DNA of 64,000 nucleotides from Cinclus cinclus (GCF_963662255.1 NC_085050.1:3667194-3731193); one strand, 5' to 3'; positions 11,675 through 24,251 are shown, counted from the first letter of the stretch. Notes: generated by a model not told the origin, from the sequence alone. Translations and numbers: made by a program.

Positions 11675-11841
11675 GAGAAACGATGCGCATCGCCTCGTCG
11701 GAGTTCGCGGACGACCCCTGCTCCTCGGTGAAGAGGGGCACCATGGTGCGCGCTGCCCGCGCCCTGCTCTCGGCCGTCACTCGCCTGCTCATCCTGGCTG
11801 ACATGGCTGACGTCATGAGGCTCCTCTCACACCTCAAAATC
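11675..11841 (+). CDS. CTNNA2: alpha-N-catenin internal exon, about residues 100-155 (probable exon 4)
   Basis: The exon begins with the last two bases of a glycine codon, then reads ETMRIASSEFADDPCSSVKR and continues to RLLSHLKI, 55 full codons. It matches alpha-N-catenin at about residues 100-155 as I recall that protein. This lies in the helical N-terminal domain that binds beta-catenin or plakoglobin and mediates homodimerisation, linking cadherins to actin at neuronal adherens junctions. The acceptor is CCCCTCCCAG|GA. I place the donor at ATC|GTAGGT; using the downstream GTAG|GTGTCG with a matching acceptor shift would give the same protein. The length is 167 nt and it enters in phase 1 and leaves in phase 0. 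The exon is very CpG-rich compared with its introns. The preceding exon is outside the window. Confidence 0.96.
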
Positions 11842-12040
11842 GTAGGTGTCGCTCACCTTCTCTCTTGGGTTTGTGCGCTGTGCGCGTGGAAAATCGGGAT
11901 AGATCAGTTGGGAAGGTAACTGTCCGCGTTCCTTACTCTCCGCTTCGCTCTCTGGAAGCGCCCATCAGAGGTAGGAGGGGACGCATTTCTGCGTTAGTCT
12001 CGTTCGTTTTGTAATTCTGCAGAAATTAATATTCGAACTC
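11690..12040. promoter_or_regulatory. CpG-rich patch over exon and 5' part of the next intron
   Basis: CpG density stays high not only in the exon but for about 200 bp into the intron, with clusters such as GTGCGCTGTGCGCG, CTGTCCGCG and TCTCGTTCG. It then drops to AT-rich sequence. Coding constraint cannot explain the intronic part. It may be an intragenic CpG island, or a spill-over of GC-biased gene conversion around the exon. I cannot tell these apart from sequence alone. Confidence 0.4.
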
Positions 12041-15000
12041 TTGAAGCAAAATCTGTGAGCTGTCTTCAGTGACCAGACTAATAAACAGCTCTCTGACCTG
12101 AACTGAAGCGTTTGCTCCCCTCACATCTTATGTCAGTTACTTTCCCAGCATTTTTGTTTCCTGGTACAGTTTCTGTACTATAATTGTCTGCTCTTCTTTT
12201 TTATTCTCTTTGTGACTTCTGTATATATCTAAAAATTGAATGTTTAATTTGGAGAGATCCAAATCAAATATTTGTCTAATCAAAGAACACAGAGGAATTA
12301 AATATTACCAGACAGTTTGGATGGATTTATATTCACTTTTGACTGGAACCATTCACATTTTCATACAGAAGTATTAAAAAGATTTTCAGTTGAAACTAGG
12401 AAATGTGTTTTTCCACCATCCCTAGTTGCTGCACTGTTACATTTTTATTGCAGAAAGAAGAAAAAAAAACCAAAACCTCTCTGAAACAAAAAAAAAAGTT
12501 CAGAAAATCATATATAGAATATTTAAAGCCTGCAGAGTGCATATGTTTTTTAAGTTGCTTCTTTTTAGCAACTGTTCAAATAGTATTTCCTTTTTTTTAA
12601 ATTATTTTTGTTCTTTTCTCCTCTTTTTTTAAAATTTGTCTTTTTGACAGGGTTACTGTACAACAGTCTAATGTTCTGGAAAAACAGTGAGAAGCCTTCA
12701 ACTTGCAAACTGTGCAGATAACCTGAATAGCTGGAAAACAGTTTTCATAAGGAAAGATACAGATTTTTTGGCACAGGTTCTAGTGATCTCTGTTTTATTG
12801 AATAAAATGCTGCTCTCAGAATTGTCAGCACGTGACTCTGGTTACGTGCAGTGTAAGCAGTGTCTCTCTCCAATATGCTTTTAATTTTTCCTCTCTATAA
12901 TATTCCATGTAACTGTAGTTCAGATTGTCCCTTCCCAGCAAGGCCAACACTTGAATATCATAAGTAGCAGTTTTTTTCCTGAACATTATCATGAAAATTT
13001 GTGTTCAAGCTCTTTCATAGGCAATTAGAAATTCTGTTCTTCCATCTGAGATTTCTTTTGCAGCAGAATGCTCTGTTATGTAAAATACAAATGTCCAGTG
13101 CTGGTCTGTCAGTGGGTGTATTTGCTTGTACAGTTTGCACCCCAGATAAGCAAGGCCCATGTCTGGCAGTGTGGTTTGTAATCTCTGCATTTATCTAATG
13201 GTATTACAGGTTCTGTTTCAGAAGTCAGAGATCTCTGGTTGTTTTCTGCAAAATTCAACATGAGGACCTCAAATGTGACTTTTATTTTCATGTTAAAAAG
13301 GGTAATTTATTTCTGAGGATTAAACATGTAAACATCCTTATTTTATCACTTTACAATGCTAACTGCTTTCAGACAAATTAATTACTAGGGGAGAAAGTGA
13401 TTATACTATACAAAATTGATGAACATTCTATTGACTCAAATGTAACCTTCAAAGACTTGTCTAAGTTACCCATAAAATTAATGAACTAAAATAATTCTGC
13501 ATGTCAGGGTAATGAAGTCTGATTTATGCTGAATTGTGCTGTAATCAGTTTTTTCTGAAAGCATGTCAAGGGCTTCCCAGGAAATGGTGCATTTTAATTA
13601 GTGTTTTAGAGGGAATATATGCAGGTGCTTTCTGGAAGGACTCATGGTCATTGCATTCAGGTAATCTTTTGCACTGCTAAAATTAGAAATAATGGTTATT
13701 GCAGAAACTTTTGTAGCACATTAAAAATCCATGTACCATGTAGTCATGCACACAGAGAATTACAGATCTATTGTAATTAACTCCAGGCTAGTTAATCAGA
13801 GGAATAGATCAATTGAATGTTTTCTCAAGGATGGAGAACTCACTCCAGTATGAATTTGTAAAAAAGAAATTGTAATAATAAAAATATAATTAAAAAGGAG
13901 CTCATGCTCCTGTCCTTTCTAGTGTTTCTCATTACTGATTTCTTCATTTTGGAATCTGTGGTCTTGAGCCTTGACTGACATGATAGAGTATGATCTGCAT
14001 CCTTCGAAATCTGATTGCTGGAGTGAAATCTCTGACAAATTTTTCAGGAATTCTGTTTAATATGGACCAGGACTTCAAAAAATGTGTATCACTTTGGCAT
14101 GCCTGTGCTTGGCATTACGAACATAATAAAGATGAAACTTTCTGGTATTTTAATGTAAATGTTTCTGGATGAAAAAGGAAAATGTGTGTATTTTTCAAGA
14201 AGTTCTGCAAAAGCAAATTATGTAATACAATGATGCTTTTGCAGTTTGTGTTAATGGTAAGAGAATCAGTTCATTTTTTAAAAACTCTGTTCTCCTCAAG
14301 AGTAAAAGAAGAGGTAACTTGGATTCTGAATAAGCTTGTAGCTTGTAAATCAGCAGAACTCGGTTTATGATTTCCAAAGTAACAGTATGAATTTGTGTTC
14401 CTGAATTATGCATTTTCCAATAGAAATGTATGAGTTTGCTACTCTACTGCCCTGTAATTTGTAAATCTGCATTAAGTAGGTAAAAGCTCAAAAATGAAAA
14501 TATACTCTGTCACTGGTAGGAAAACACTGAGCAACTCAAGCAATAAAAAGACAGGTTCTGCACATGATTGTGCCTTTCTAAACTATTAGACACCAGCTAC
14601 TGCAGAATTTATTAATTCCCAGCAGTGTCGGGAGAGCTGCAAACCTCTGCTCGTGCACAGGAGCTTGTCCCTATCCCAATACGCCCTTGCCTTTTGAGGG
14701 GAATTTTTGTTATGTGTGTTCTTATGAACTGCAGCTTTTAACTGAATGGTAGCCTTTAGCAAGAAGGATCTGTAGCATCTTCTCAGTTCTCAATATTTTT
14801 GCTTGGAATTGTGTTTTTATCTTGAGGGAGAGAAGTGCAACTTTGAATTCCCATTTTGTCACAGTAATGTTTCCTTTACTTCTTACATGAAAAGAGCATT
14901 TTATCCCTTCAGATAGCTTTTCTTGGTTTGCATTAGGTAAAGGTTCACAACACATTTGCTGGATCAACTCGTTGGTATAACAGGTGTTTTGTATCTTTGT

Positions 15001-15608
15001 CTGGTAGCTACAACATCACTGAATAAGTGCAGATGTGGTTTTTTTGGGTACATTCTTTTCTCAGTTTTAAATAATTAAAAAAGGAAAGCTCAGAGCTGAG
15101 AAAAGAAAGAAATGATACAGATATTCTGGGTTGAAGCTATCATTTTTTTTTCACAAAGATAGAGTATTTTGGATTTATCAGGGTAAATTTAAACTTAATG
15201 GTAAATTTGAATTTCCTTTTTAGATATTTCTTGTCCAGAAGTGATAACTCGATTTGTTTTCTCATAAAGCGTGTATCACACATTAAGAACATACTCATGT
15301 ATTTTGTTTTAAACCCCTCAGTTATTAAATATTTCATCTGGTAAGTGTGAGCAGTGAAATTAATCCGGTGACATCTTTGACATTAGTTTTACATGATCAC
15401 AAAGCACAGTAAGTGGACAGTAATGCAGAGTGACAGCTGCTCTATTAAAAACTTAATTAAAGTTCATGAGACTTCATAAAGCTTCTGTACAGTGATGGAT
15501 GTGAAACCTAAATTGGGTCCATGTAAGCCAGAGCATTGGGTGGAATAGTCACAGACTTTGTCAAAGAGTGGATTAAAATGCTGACAGAGCTGATTCATTG
15601 TGTTGTAG
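11842..15608 (+). other. CTNNA2: CTNNA2 intron, 3.8 kb, phase 0
   Basis: The intron runs from donor GTAGGT to the acceptor TGTTGTAG. After the CpG-rich first 200 bp it is AT-rich single-copy-looking sequence with A-runs near 12460-12500 and T-runs near 12590-12630. I see no CR1 in it, no RNA gene, and no reading frame with recognisable content. Confidence 0.9.
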
Positions 15609-15728
15609 GTAGAGGAGGCACTAGAAGCTGTGAAAAATGCAACGAACGAGCAAGATTTAGCCAATCGCTTTAAGGAATTTGGGAAGGAAATGGTAAAACT
15701 GAACTATGTCGCTGCGAGGCGACAACAG
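15609..15728 (+). CDS. CTNNA2: alpha-N-catenin internal exon, about residues 156-195 (probable exon 5)
   Basis: Forty codons begin VEEALEAVKNATNEQDLANR and end YVAARRQQ, continuing directly from LLSHLKI in the previous exon. This is part of the alpha-catenin N domain helical bundle. The segment separates the paralogues well: as I recall it, CTNNA1 has a quite different sequence here (VEDGILKLRNAGNEQDL), while CTNNA2 matches essentially throughout. The acceptor is TGTTGTAG|GTA and the donor is the consensus CAG|GTGAGT. Both ends are phase 0 and the length is 120 nt, so skipping would remove 40 residues without a frameshift. Confidence 0.97.
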
Positions 15729-16535
15729 GTGAGTACCGGAGTGGTTGGAAAAGTTCATCTTCATTCTAAAGTTCTCGTGCTTCATGTCCAAGTCTGGTTT
15801 AAAATGTACAATGGACCATTAATTGCTATGCCGTGGCCTATAATTTAATCACACTGATTATTTTTGAATGTGATGACGTTTTTCAGAAGTGCCATTTCTT
15901 TAAGAGTACCTTCCAAGAGGCTTCCCTTAATAACAGATTGAAGGGTGAAAAGGGAAGTGATTCAGGAGGTTAAGGATAGTTTTAATTTGATGATTATTCC
16001 CATTTAATTCTAACCTATGCAGACTTCAGGTCACTCTGACAGCTGGTAAAGCATGAGGTCTTGAGGTTCTTTGCTAGTTCAGTATAATTCAAGTTCAGGA
16101 GGAACAGAAATATACTTTGTGCTTAAAGCCATTATTAATAATTTTCAGATTTTTTTTTAAATACTCATTTGTCAATTTATTCGTTACTAAGGCAGCTGAA
16201 AAAGAGAACAGAAAGTCACATAACATTTATTCAAGGCTGGTCATTGTACAGCTTTGCAATAAAGGTAACTTTCCCCTGAACCCTGTTCTTTTCAAGACAT
16301 TGTAGATTTGTATAAGGTCTCTCCTACTTCAATTATACTTGGATACCATCAATAATTCAAGGATGGGCCATCTTTGTACTACATTGCACTGGATTTAGAA
16401 ACCTGGTTTTCCTTATTCATCCACCTGTTTACCTTATTTTTTGAATTGCAGTAATGAAAATTTCCTTCTGAATCATGATTGTGGGGCTTTTTTTTGTGAA
16501 AAATAGCATTTTCAGAGTTATACTGAAATTGAAGC

Positions 16536-16620
16536 ATTGAATATCTCAAGTTGGAAGAGACCTGTAAGGATCATCAAGCCCATCTCCCTACTCCTTACAG
16601 GACTACAGAAGAGCAAACCA
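16536..16620 (-). mobile_element. CR1 3' fragment, short
   Basis: The reverse-complement CR1 terminus ATTGAATATCTCAAGTTGGA is followed by GATCATCAAGCCCATCTCCC, matching the subfamily whose sense end reads TTGGACTTGATGATC. The copy is short and diverged. Confidence 0.75.
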
Positions 16621-17284
16621 TCTGACTAAGGCAAATAAATTAAAAATGCAGAATCTAATCACCGTATGGAGAGTGCTCTTCTGTACATTCAGACAGAATG
16701 TGGGATAGAGCTGCTTCCCCTGTGCAAATAGAGCTGCAAATATGGGAAAAAGAGAAAAATGTGACAGTTAATTAATGTTTATATCTCTTAAGCTCTCACT
16801 GAATATACAAGAGTATGGCAAAAAAACTCTCTGAAAACTTTTACCTGTCAGCCACGTGTGACTGAAATTAATCACTGGGTAGAACCTTTAAATCCAGAAT
16901 ATCTGGGTCCTTTTTCAGTGTTGCCAATAGATTCCATGTGTGAACAGAAATAAACAATTCACGTCTCCCGACTCGTTTGTTCACAGTTCTAAAATACAAC
17001 TAATCATGATTTGTTATTCTTTATGAATATTGTTAGGGCTGTCTTAATGTTCATAAGGCTTCCAAGGACAGTATGATGAACACTATAACTAGAAACAATC
17101 ATGGGTTAAATAACAATAATACATAATTCTTATAACATATTGTGCAGTATCTGATTCTTGTTGTCAGGGGAAACAACAGAAAGTATCTGTCATGATATTC
17201 TAAATATGCAAACTCTAAATAATCTAAGGAATGGAACAAAATATGAAGGGATGCAAAATAGAAATACCGAGAGGCGTAATAAAT

Positions 17285-17382
17285 AGGTGTTTAAGAACTA
17301 GAACCACATGGTGTTAGGTCATAGGTTGGATGATCTCAAAGTCGGATGGTTTTCCAACCTAGTTAATTCTTTGATTCTGTGA
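17285..17382 (+). mobile_element. CR1 3' fragment, short
   Basis: The sequence shows GGTGTTAGGTCATAGGTTGG, a TGATCTCAAAG box, TTTTCCAACCTAGTTAATTC and the terminal TTTGATTCTGTGAT. It is a CR1 3' end in the same orientation as CTNNA2. Confidence 0.82.
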
Positions 17383-17832
17383 TATTCATCTATGTAATAC
17401 TTTTGTTTTGATATTTTAAAGGTTTACCTTATGTAATTTTATAAAGGACATGGGTGTAGTAATTAGAAAAACAAGGCAATTTCTGTAACAGGAGTGTTGC
17501 ATTTGCATTGTTCTTACGGAATCAGCAAAAGGAATCCAGTTGTTCGGGAAGAGTAATTTTGAATGTTTTCTGTACATTTTTCATGGTTTTTTGCAGGAGG
17601 GAAGCGACTCTTTGGTAAGATTCTGTGAGTAGAACGTAACAGCTGTAGTGATGCAGAAAGGGGAATCGGAAAGGGGCAGGAGGGGAATCCTTTCAGTGGT
17701 TTGGGTGGGTTCTGCCATCTGTTCCATCTCTGCCGAACCGCTGCACGGCGTCCGTGCCTGGAAGCTCAAGGCAGTGCGTTCGAACGCGACCCCTTTCGTT
17801 TCCACCTCTGACAGCTGTGTGTTTTCTTCCAG

Positions 17833-18099
17833 GAGCTGAAGGATCCTCACTGCAGGGACGAGATGGCCGCGGCCCGGGGGGCTCTGAAGAAGAATGCCAC
17901 CATGTTGTACACGGCCTCGCAGGCCTTCCTGCGCCACCCCGACGTGGCAGCCACCAGGGCCAACAGGGACTACGTCTTCAAGCAAGTGCAGGAAGCAATT
18001 GCTGGCATCTCCAATGCTGCCCAGGCCACCTCGCCCACTGATGAGAACAAGGGCCACACCGGCATAGGAGAGCTCGCTGCTGCTTTGAATGAGTTTGAT
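17833..18099 (+). CDS. CTNNA2: alpha-N-catenin internal exon, about residues 196-284 (probable exon 6)
   Basis: Eighty-nine codons begin ELKDPHCRDEMAAARGALKK and end GELAAALNEFD. They cover the end of the N domain and the linker towards the M domain. The match to CTNNA2 is close; this copy has TDENKGHTG where I recall TDEAKGHTG in human, in a loop that tolerates change. The acceptor is TTTTCTTCCAG|GAG and the donor GAT|GTGAGT is strong. The length is 267 nt and both ends are phase 0. The exon is GC-rich. Open frames over it on the minus strand (187 codons) and in another plus frame are shadows of the coding sequence. Confidence 0.97.
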
Positions 18100-21059
18100 G
18101 TGAGTATCAGCAGGGTGTGGAGAACGAGGCGTTTCTCCACGCAATCTACGGAGCTTTTAACTGAGTTGTTCTTACACTGGGCTCAAACTCCCCTTTTCAT
18201 TCACACCCATTTCCTCAGACTGCAGAGGCAAAGGGCAGACATCGACTTGCGTTAGTTTTAGTGAGTAATAGTTGTTTGCTGCTAATGGACTGGAATTACA
18301 AGGGGGTATTTGTCCTCAGATGAAGTGGCTGGGATAGTGAGAAAAATAAGTTCTTGTTATCCTTAGGATCCTTGACAAATCCCACTACATGGTTCTAGAA
18401 AATGCAAAGTCTGATAAATCTGGCAGTTTAGTTAGGTGACCAAGATCTGGGGTTGCTTGAGTAGTAAAATCATGTCTGTCTAGCAAGTCAGGAAGACAGG
18501 ACAAAAAAATGAAGATGGTGATGGAGCTCGGTGTCCTGGAAACATTAACTTGAATCATGAATTATGTTAATCAAATGCATGGAAAAAGCATCTTTCAGAC
18601 TGAGTTGATAGCAGTCAGTTCAGCTGTGGGCAGAGTTCTGCAGCCTCTGTTCCAGCGATAGAAGCAACTTTCCTGATAGCTAATTGTTCAGCTGTTAATT
18701 TCATTAGCAGTCCTGTCTGATGATTCTCCCTATCTTGCATGTGAGGATTGTTCTTCAGGCAGTGAACAAAAAGTTTATTGGGGGCAGTCTCTGACAATAT
18801 TTTCGTCTTTCATTTTGACTGCAGGCAAGGATTTGTTGAAGTTATTATTGGGGAATGGTGTCCTTTTCACTTTGATTAAGACACAAGGCTGCAATCCCAG
18901 CATCTGTCACATGCAATCAGGAGCTGCCCAGTCCTGCTGCATTTAGGGCTGGAAGGGGAGGTGTACTGCAGGTGGTTCATCCCACAGCGTGTTGGACTGG
19001 GCTTGTCTCCTCCATCTATTCTTACATCTGTGGCTTTTCCTGCACAATCACTGTGGGTTAAGATTTAGGGAATTCCTCAGGGCTTTCAGGGCCCTCTCAG
19101 CTCGCAGGTCCCTGGTTGGTAAGATCCTGGGAATAATATCCCTGTGTGGTCTGATGGTGCTCTGGTTTTTGTGTGGGACTTTGCACGTTATGGACAGCAA
19201 AGGTTTGACAAACAGGGACAGAAAACATGTGACTTGTCAGTCCCAAACTGATGATGCTGCCGCTGCCTTCTGGAAAAAAAGGCTGCTGTTCAATGCAAAG
19301 AGAGTCGCTGTGCTTAGTCAAAATAAATGTAGTGAAGTGTGTGCGAGACACCAGATATTGTCCCCTGCCTCTATGAGAATATTCATCCTTTTTCTCCTCA
19401 GGTAAAGTCTTTTCCACTTTCCGTGGTGTGCAGGAGCTGTGCATGCATGTGGGAGATGTGTAGCCATAGCAGCGTGTTCTGTTCATAATTACGTGTGGAA
19501 AAACAGCCTTTTTGGGGAATTCTCTCTTTCTCATTTTAGGAAACAAAATGAAAACTTTGATTTACAATGATGCAGAGTCTGAAACAATTGTATTGTTAAT
19601 TTTCTAACTCACTGTTTAGCTGTTGAATGAGATTTATTCACACCTGATTTTGCAACAAAGATGACAATCCCCAGCCTCCAGGGAGAGTCAAAATTTATAG
19701 CTGGTGATGGTGGGATGATTGTGAATTTACCTTTATGTTTTACAAGCAAGAAAACAAGCAGTATTACCAGTCTAGTGAAACTATGTCATGAGGAAAAAGG
19801 TGGTGGAGAAAAAAAATCTTGCTTTTTATGGTGGCAGTATTTTACTTCAGCAGGGGAAAGGAACTTTGTGTTTTCTACTGCAAATAATTTTACAGAATAT
19901 CTATTTTACACTCTTAGTCATACTAGGTGAGATCAGTTTGCATTTGGTATGAAGTGCTTGCTAAACCCTGCATTATGTGCCAAGATGATTGTTCTGTATT
20001 AAAAGTAAGTTTGCAGGTTTTTTCTATAATTTTTAAAACTTCTCAGCCTTCATTATTTCAAATTTCCGAATCAGTGTTCTGTGGCTGAGCGCTTCAAAGT
20101 AACTGCAGTGTGAATAATGTGAACATTTTCTCAGTCAAAATAACATCACATGGAATACAAATAATTATTCTACCTATTTGAAGCACAGCCATTGTGTTTA
20201 ACTAGGTCTTTTGATAACTGTCACACTCTAAACATTGGGGGATTGTGTAGAGTCACTTGTGAGTTATAAGCAGCAAAGTTTTGAAGATAGCTGTCATTTA
20301 TTGCTTCTCAGAGATAATTTATGTAGAAATAAGGAGAGCTCACAAATCCGTTCCTTAGTAGATTTTTTCATTTAAAGTCTTATTTGAAGTTGATTGATGG
20401 CAAAAGAACGTGTTTAATGCCTTGTTGCTTTGTCCTGTAACTTCCATATTGCTGCTTTAATCTTAGATAATTTAAAAACAGGTATTCCTGGTTTTACTTG
20501 TAATTTATCATTAAAAGTCTGCATATATTTTATGCTCATGAAATATTTCTGAGTTCTTAATGCAAAAGGCACAGTTAATTCACAGTTTATTTTCCCCTCA
20601 TGATATATATGGCCAAATTTATGGAAGTTGCGTTGATAAAGTTTTGAAGAACTTACTGTGAACTCTGGAAAGGCTCTGTTTTCACTCAGGAAATGGTAAT
20701 TTTGATCTGGTAAGGTTTCATCTCTTCTGGTTATTGAGGGACTGCTGTGTTGGCACATGTTAAATTGTGGGGTGGATTTATCTGCTGTCCTCCCCACAGT
20801 CCTCATGGTATGCAAACAGAGACAGGACCTACACATCAAACTGGAGTGTGGTGGGGAGGTAGATAAAAAGAGAATGAAATTATTGAGTGGGAAGAAATGC
20901 AATGAGAAGGACCAGGAAACCATGCTGGATGAAAACTGAGACGAAGATAGATGGTATCGACACCAGTGTGCATTTGGTAACTGCAAAGGGGTAAAATAGA
21001 TGGGGATGTAAAAATATATATTTATATCTGGAAATAGAGGAAAAATTTTGTTCAGGGAA

Positions 21060-21489
21060 GGGAATGGAGCTGGGGAAGGGTCTGGAGCCCCAGGAGCAGC
21101 TGAGGGAGCTGGGAAAGGGGCTCAGCCTGGAGAAAAGGGGGATCAGGGGGGACAATTGTGGCTCTGCACAACTCCCTGACAGGAGGGGACAGCCAGGGGG
21201 GATTTGGGATCTGCTCCCAGGGAACAGGGACAGGAGGAGAGGGAATGGCCTCAGGCTGGGCATGGGGAGGTTCAGACTGGATATCGGGGAAGTTTTCTTC
21301 ACCCACAGGGTTGTCCAGCTCTGGCACAGCTGCCCAGGGCAGCGGTGGAGTCCCCAACCCTGGGAGAATTTAAAAGCCATGGGGATGTGGCATTTGGGGA
21401 CAGGGGTTATTGATGTCCTTGGCAGGGCTGGAGTTGGACTCAGTGATCCAAGAGGGCTTTTCCAATCCAAACACTTCTGTGATTCCATG
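21060..21489 (+). mobile_element. CR1 fragment, about 430 bp
   Basis: A long 3' piece contains GAGGGAGCTGGGAAAGGGGC, CTCAGCCTGGAGAAAAGGGG, ACAACTCCCTGACAGGAGGG and GGGCAGCGGTGGAGTCCCC. It continues to GGAGTTGGACTCAGTGATCC and the CTGTGATTCCATGATT end. It is a different, GC-richer CR1 subfamily. Several open frames on both strands (up to 221 codons) come from its stop-poor sequence. Confidence 0.92.
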
Positions 21490-22450
21490 ATTGTCTGTGC
21501 CACAGCAAGGGCTGTGCACAGATTGTTGGAGAGCGTGTTCTCCATGATGGACTAGATAGGGGGCATTGAGAGGCAAAAATAGGATTTACTGGGCACTTGG
21601 GATCTCTGGTGAGTAGGAGGGTGCCTCCTCTCGGAATATGGACTGGGATTGCAATTCCTGAATCCTGAGGAGTGTAGCTGTGTTAGAGGGATGTGCTGAC
21701 AACACCTCAGAAGTGCTAATCACAGTGGAAATTCAAATTCTAGGGGTTTCAGACTGTGTAACATACAATGCGTTACATTTTAAGCAATTCTAAATAATTT
21801 CCTTTAGATTTGGGTATGAAAAATGAGGGTAATCATTCTTGTACAGTACTGGGAGGGTGGGTATAATGGTGTTGTAAATATAAAGCTGTTTACTATGCAC
21901 TCACCATAACTCCATGGAAAGGATTATTCCTGTGTTTGAAGCAAGGCTTGAATTATGTGCGATAAAATTAAATAGAATTTATAAATCCTCTGACTTAGAG
22001 AGGGGAGGAGAAGATATCTAAAGGAAAAAAGGACCAAAATCCCTTTTCTCCACTGATGCCAAAAGCAAATATCTGGTTTTTTTTTCTATATTACTCCAGA
22101 AAGAACTGATGAGATGCCTAGCTGACTTTTCTCCCTGTCTTTTGTGTTTATGTGTGCAAGTTCTGCCTCTAGCAATGGAATAAAATGATATTTTATAAAC
22201 AGGCAAACCCTACAGCTGATGTTGTTTTATCTAATGTTTTACACTTTTTTTATCAATTTTAGTATTGGATTTATTGTTTCTCTGTAATTTGTCTCTAAAG
22301 TTGCAGTCCAGCAGTGTTGGTCCTTGTTCCATCTTGAACTGCTGAGCCTGTGGGACACCCCTTTACTCTCTGATTTCAGAGTATGAAAATAATCTGGTTT
22401 ATGAACTAATTTAAAGGTGTATATGGGGAAGTGGTCACAGCACCAAACCT

Positions 22451-22584
22451 GCCAGAGTTCAGGTAACATTGAGACAATGATCCAGGCACTGGGTGGGACT
22501 CTTGCTGTTGTCCTGGGAAGGACCTGGAGTTGGACTGGTTGAGCCCTGTGGATCCCTTCCAATTCAGACAGGATTCTATGATTA
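22451..22584 (+). mobile_element. CR1 3' fragment
   Basis: The landmarks are GGGTGGGACTCTTG, GGACCTGGAGTTGGACT, GGATCCCTTCCAATTCAGAC and the terminus GGATTCTATGATT. This is the CR1 subfamily that ends near CAGGATATTCTATGATT. Confidence 0.85.
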
Positions 22585-23532
22585 GATAGGTTCAGAATTG
22601 AAAGAGGTGGTTAAAATGATTTTTTGTACTTGAGGTATTTATGTATTTGGGATAGGTCCCAGAGTACTGAAATTGTACTATTTTTTTGTCACGGGCAGCA
22701 TTTGAACTGAGAAATTACAGGCAGAGCAACTCAATCTTTAGTGAATTTTTGAACAGAGCAAGTCAACTATTTAGGAGATGACTACATTGATGAGAAAGTG
22801 TCTGATGACACTGGTCGTTGTCCTCCAGGCTGTTAAATGCAGCTCATAATTAATAAATGGGCTATCACAACATATTTTGTGAAAACATTAATGCTCCTTT
22901 AGGAATATTTTGTATGGCAAGAGAATGCAGTGCACCTTAAATGGAGTGAAAGATCTAATAAGTGTGTAATGAGGGGAAAACATTCCAGAGAAACTGAAAA
23001 GACGAAGAAGTATCTGGGTATAGCAATAGCAAAGACTGCTTCCTTTTGGTAATAAAATTAAGGGCTGTCAAAATGTGTCAGAAACTTAGCAGACAGAAGA
23101 AATGCTGTGTCATTAAGTGACTACCTTTAAAATGTTCCTTTTTGGACAAATAACTGCTAAATAATCTAAGAATGGATTTTTGCAGAACATTTATGGAATT
23201 GCAATTTGCTTGTAAATATGTTCTTTGGAGAAGTGATTTGTGATGATGCAGAGAACAGGACAAAATGTGAACTTCAAAAGAAGAATTGAAATGTGTTTGT
23301 TTTGCTACTGAAATCCATAAGAAACAATTGCAAAAATATTACTGCACATCCCACAGCAATTTGAAGCCAGACTTGTTGAGCTTGAGTAGCTCTAGCCCAG
23401 GGAAGTGGCAATTTCTGTATAATAGCAGCTCTGTATTGAATTTACCTAGGAATTAACTAGGAATGCACTGGGGAAAGTGTGCTGAAAATTCAGATAACCT
23501 CATGTAGACTTGGATGAGATATTGTAGAAGCT

Positions 23533-23835
23533 CAGAATGGTTTGGGTTGGAAGGGACATTAAAGATCATCTCGTTCCAACCCCCTACCATGAGCAGGGAC
23601 ACCTTCCACTAGGCCAGGTTGCTCCAAGCCTTGTGCAACTTGTCGTCCTCCCTGTGTCCTGTCCCTCCATCCCTTGTCCCCAGTCCCTCTCCAGCTCTCC
23701 TGGAGCCCCTTCAGGCTCTGGAAGGGGCTCTGAGCTCTCCCGGGAACCTTCTCTTCTCCTGAACAGCCCCAGCTCTCCCAGCCTGGCTCCAGAGCAGAGG
23801 AGAGTGGCTCCAGCCCACTAATTAACTCTGTGGGT
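23533..23835 (-). mobile_element. CR1 fragment, about 300 bp
   Basis: In reverse complement: AATGGTTTGGGTTGGAAGGG, GATCATCTCGTTCCAACCCC, GAGCAGGGACACCTTCCACT, then CCCTCTCCAGCTCTCCTGGA and the AACAGCCCCAGCTCTCCCAG segment. An internal deletion joins the 3' box directly to TGTGTCCTGTCCCTCCATCC. The open frames are incidental. Confidence 0.92.
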
Positions 23836-24173
23836 CTCATCTAGACTCACTCCCTCAAGTCCATAAATTTCTTGTGTTGGGAGCCCCAAAAATACAAGTT
23901 GGACTTTTTGTCCCTGGTGCAGCTGAAGTGGCTTTTACACTGCAGTAGTGTCAAGCCAACCATCTCCTGTGTGAAGGCAGCCAGGCTGCACCTCAGTGTT
24001 CCTAAAACTTCTATGCAGTAGTGAGATACTTTGGCTCCTTCTGCACTCCTGATGTGGGGAAACATCAGACAGGTCATTATTTGCATATTAAGAAAATAAT
24101 AACTAACAGCAAAATGTTTTATTTTATACTAAACCCAAAAGCTTCACTTGTTTGCAGAGACATGTGTTTGAGG

Positions 24174-24251
24174 ATGCTGAAATGATGTCTCAAATGAGGA
24201 AGAATCAGAGTAATGCTGAAATGATGTCTCAAATGAGGAAGAATCAGAGTA
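24174..24251. repeat. perfect 39-bp tandem duplication
   Basis: The unit begins ATGCTGAAATGATG and ends AATCAGAGTA. It occurs twice head to tail (24174-24212 and 24213-24251) with no mismatch. It is 13 codons long, but its frames carry no recognisable content. Confidence 0.97.

Larger units (their letters stand above)
15729..17832 (+). other. CTNNA2: CTNNA2 intron, 2.1 kb, phase 0
   Basis: The intron runs from the consensus donor GTGAGT to the acceptor GTTTTCTTCCAG. It is AT-rich, with two short diverged CR1 3' fragments (16.5 and 17.3 kb). GC rises over the last 130 bp before the exon. No other feature is seen. Confidence 0.92.

Noticed and set aside
11842..11846. Alternative donor GTAG|GTGTCG for the first exon
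   Set aside because: It needs a matching acceptor shift at 15609 and gives the same protein; the phase-0 junction GTAGGT fits the conserved alpha-catenin exon structure better.
17581..18144. Minus-strand open frame of 187 codons
   Set aside because: It overlaps the CTNNA2 exon at 17833-18099 in antisense; the openness comes from the GC-rich coding sequence.
20414..20986. Minus-strand open frame of 190 codons
   Set aside because: No recognisable domain, AT-rich low-complexity composition, and no splice or promoter context. A frame of this length can occur by chance in 64 kb.
20880..21555. Frames of 221 and 163 codons on opposite strands
   Set aside because: They lie mainly on a CR1 fragment with stop-poor GC-rich sequence; neither is a CR1 protein frame.
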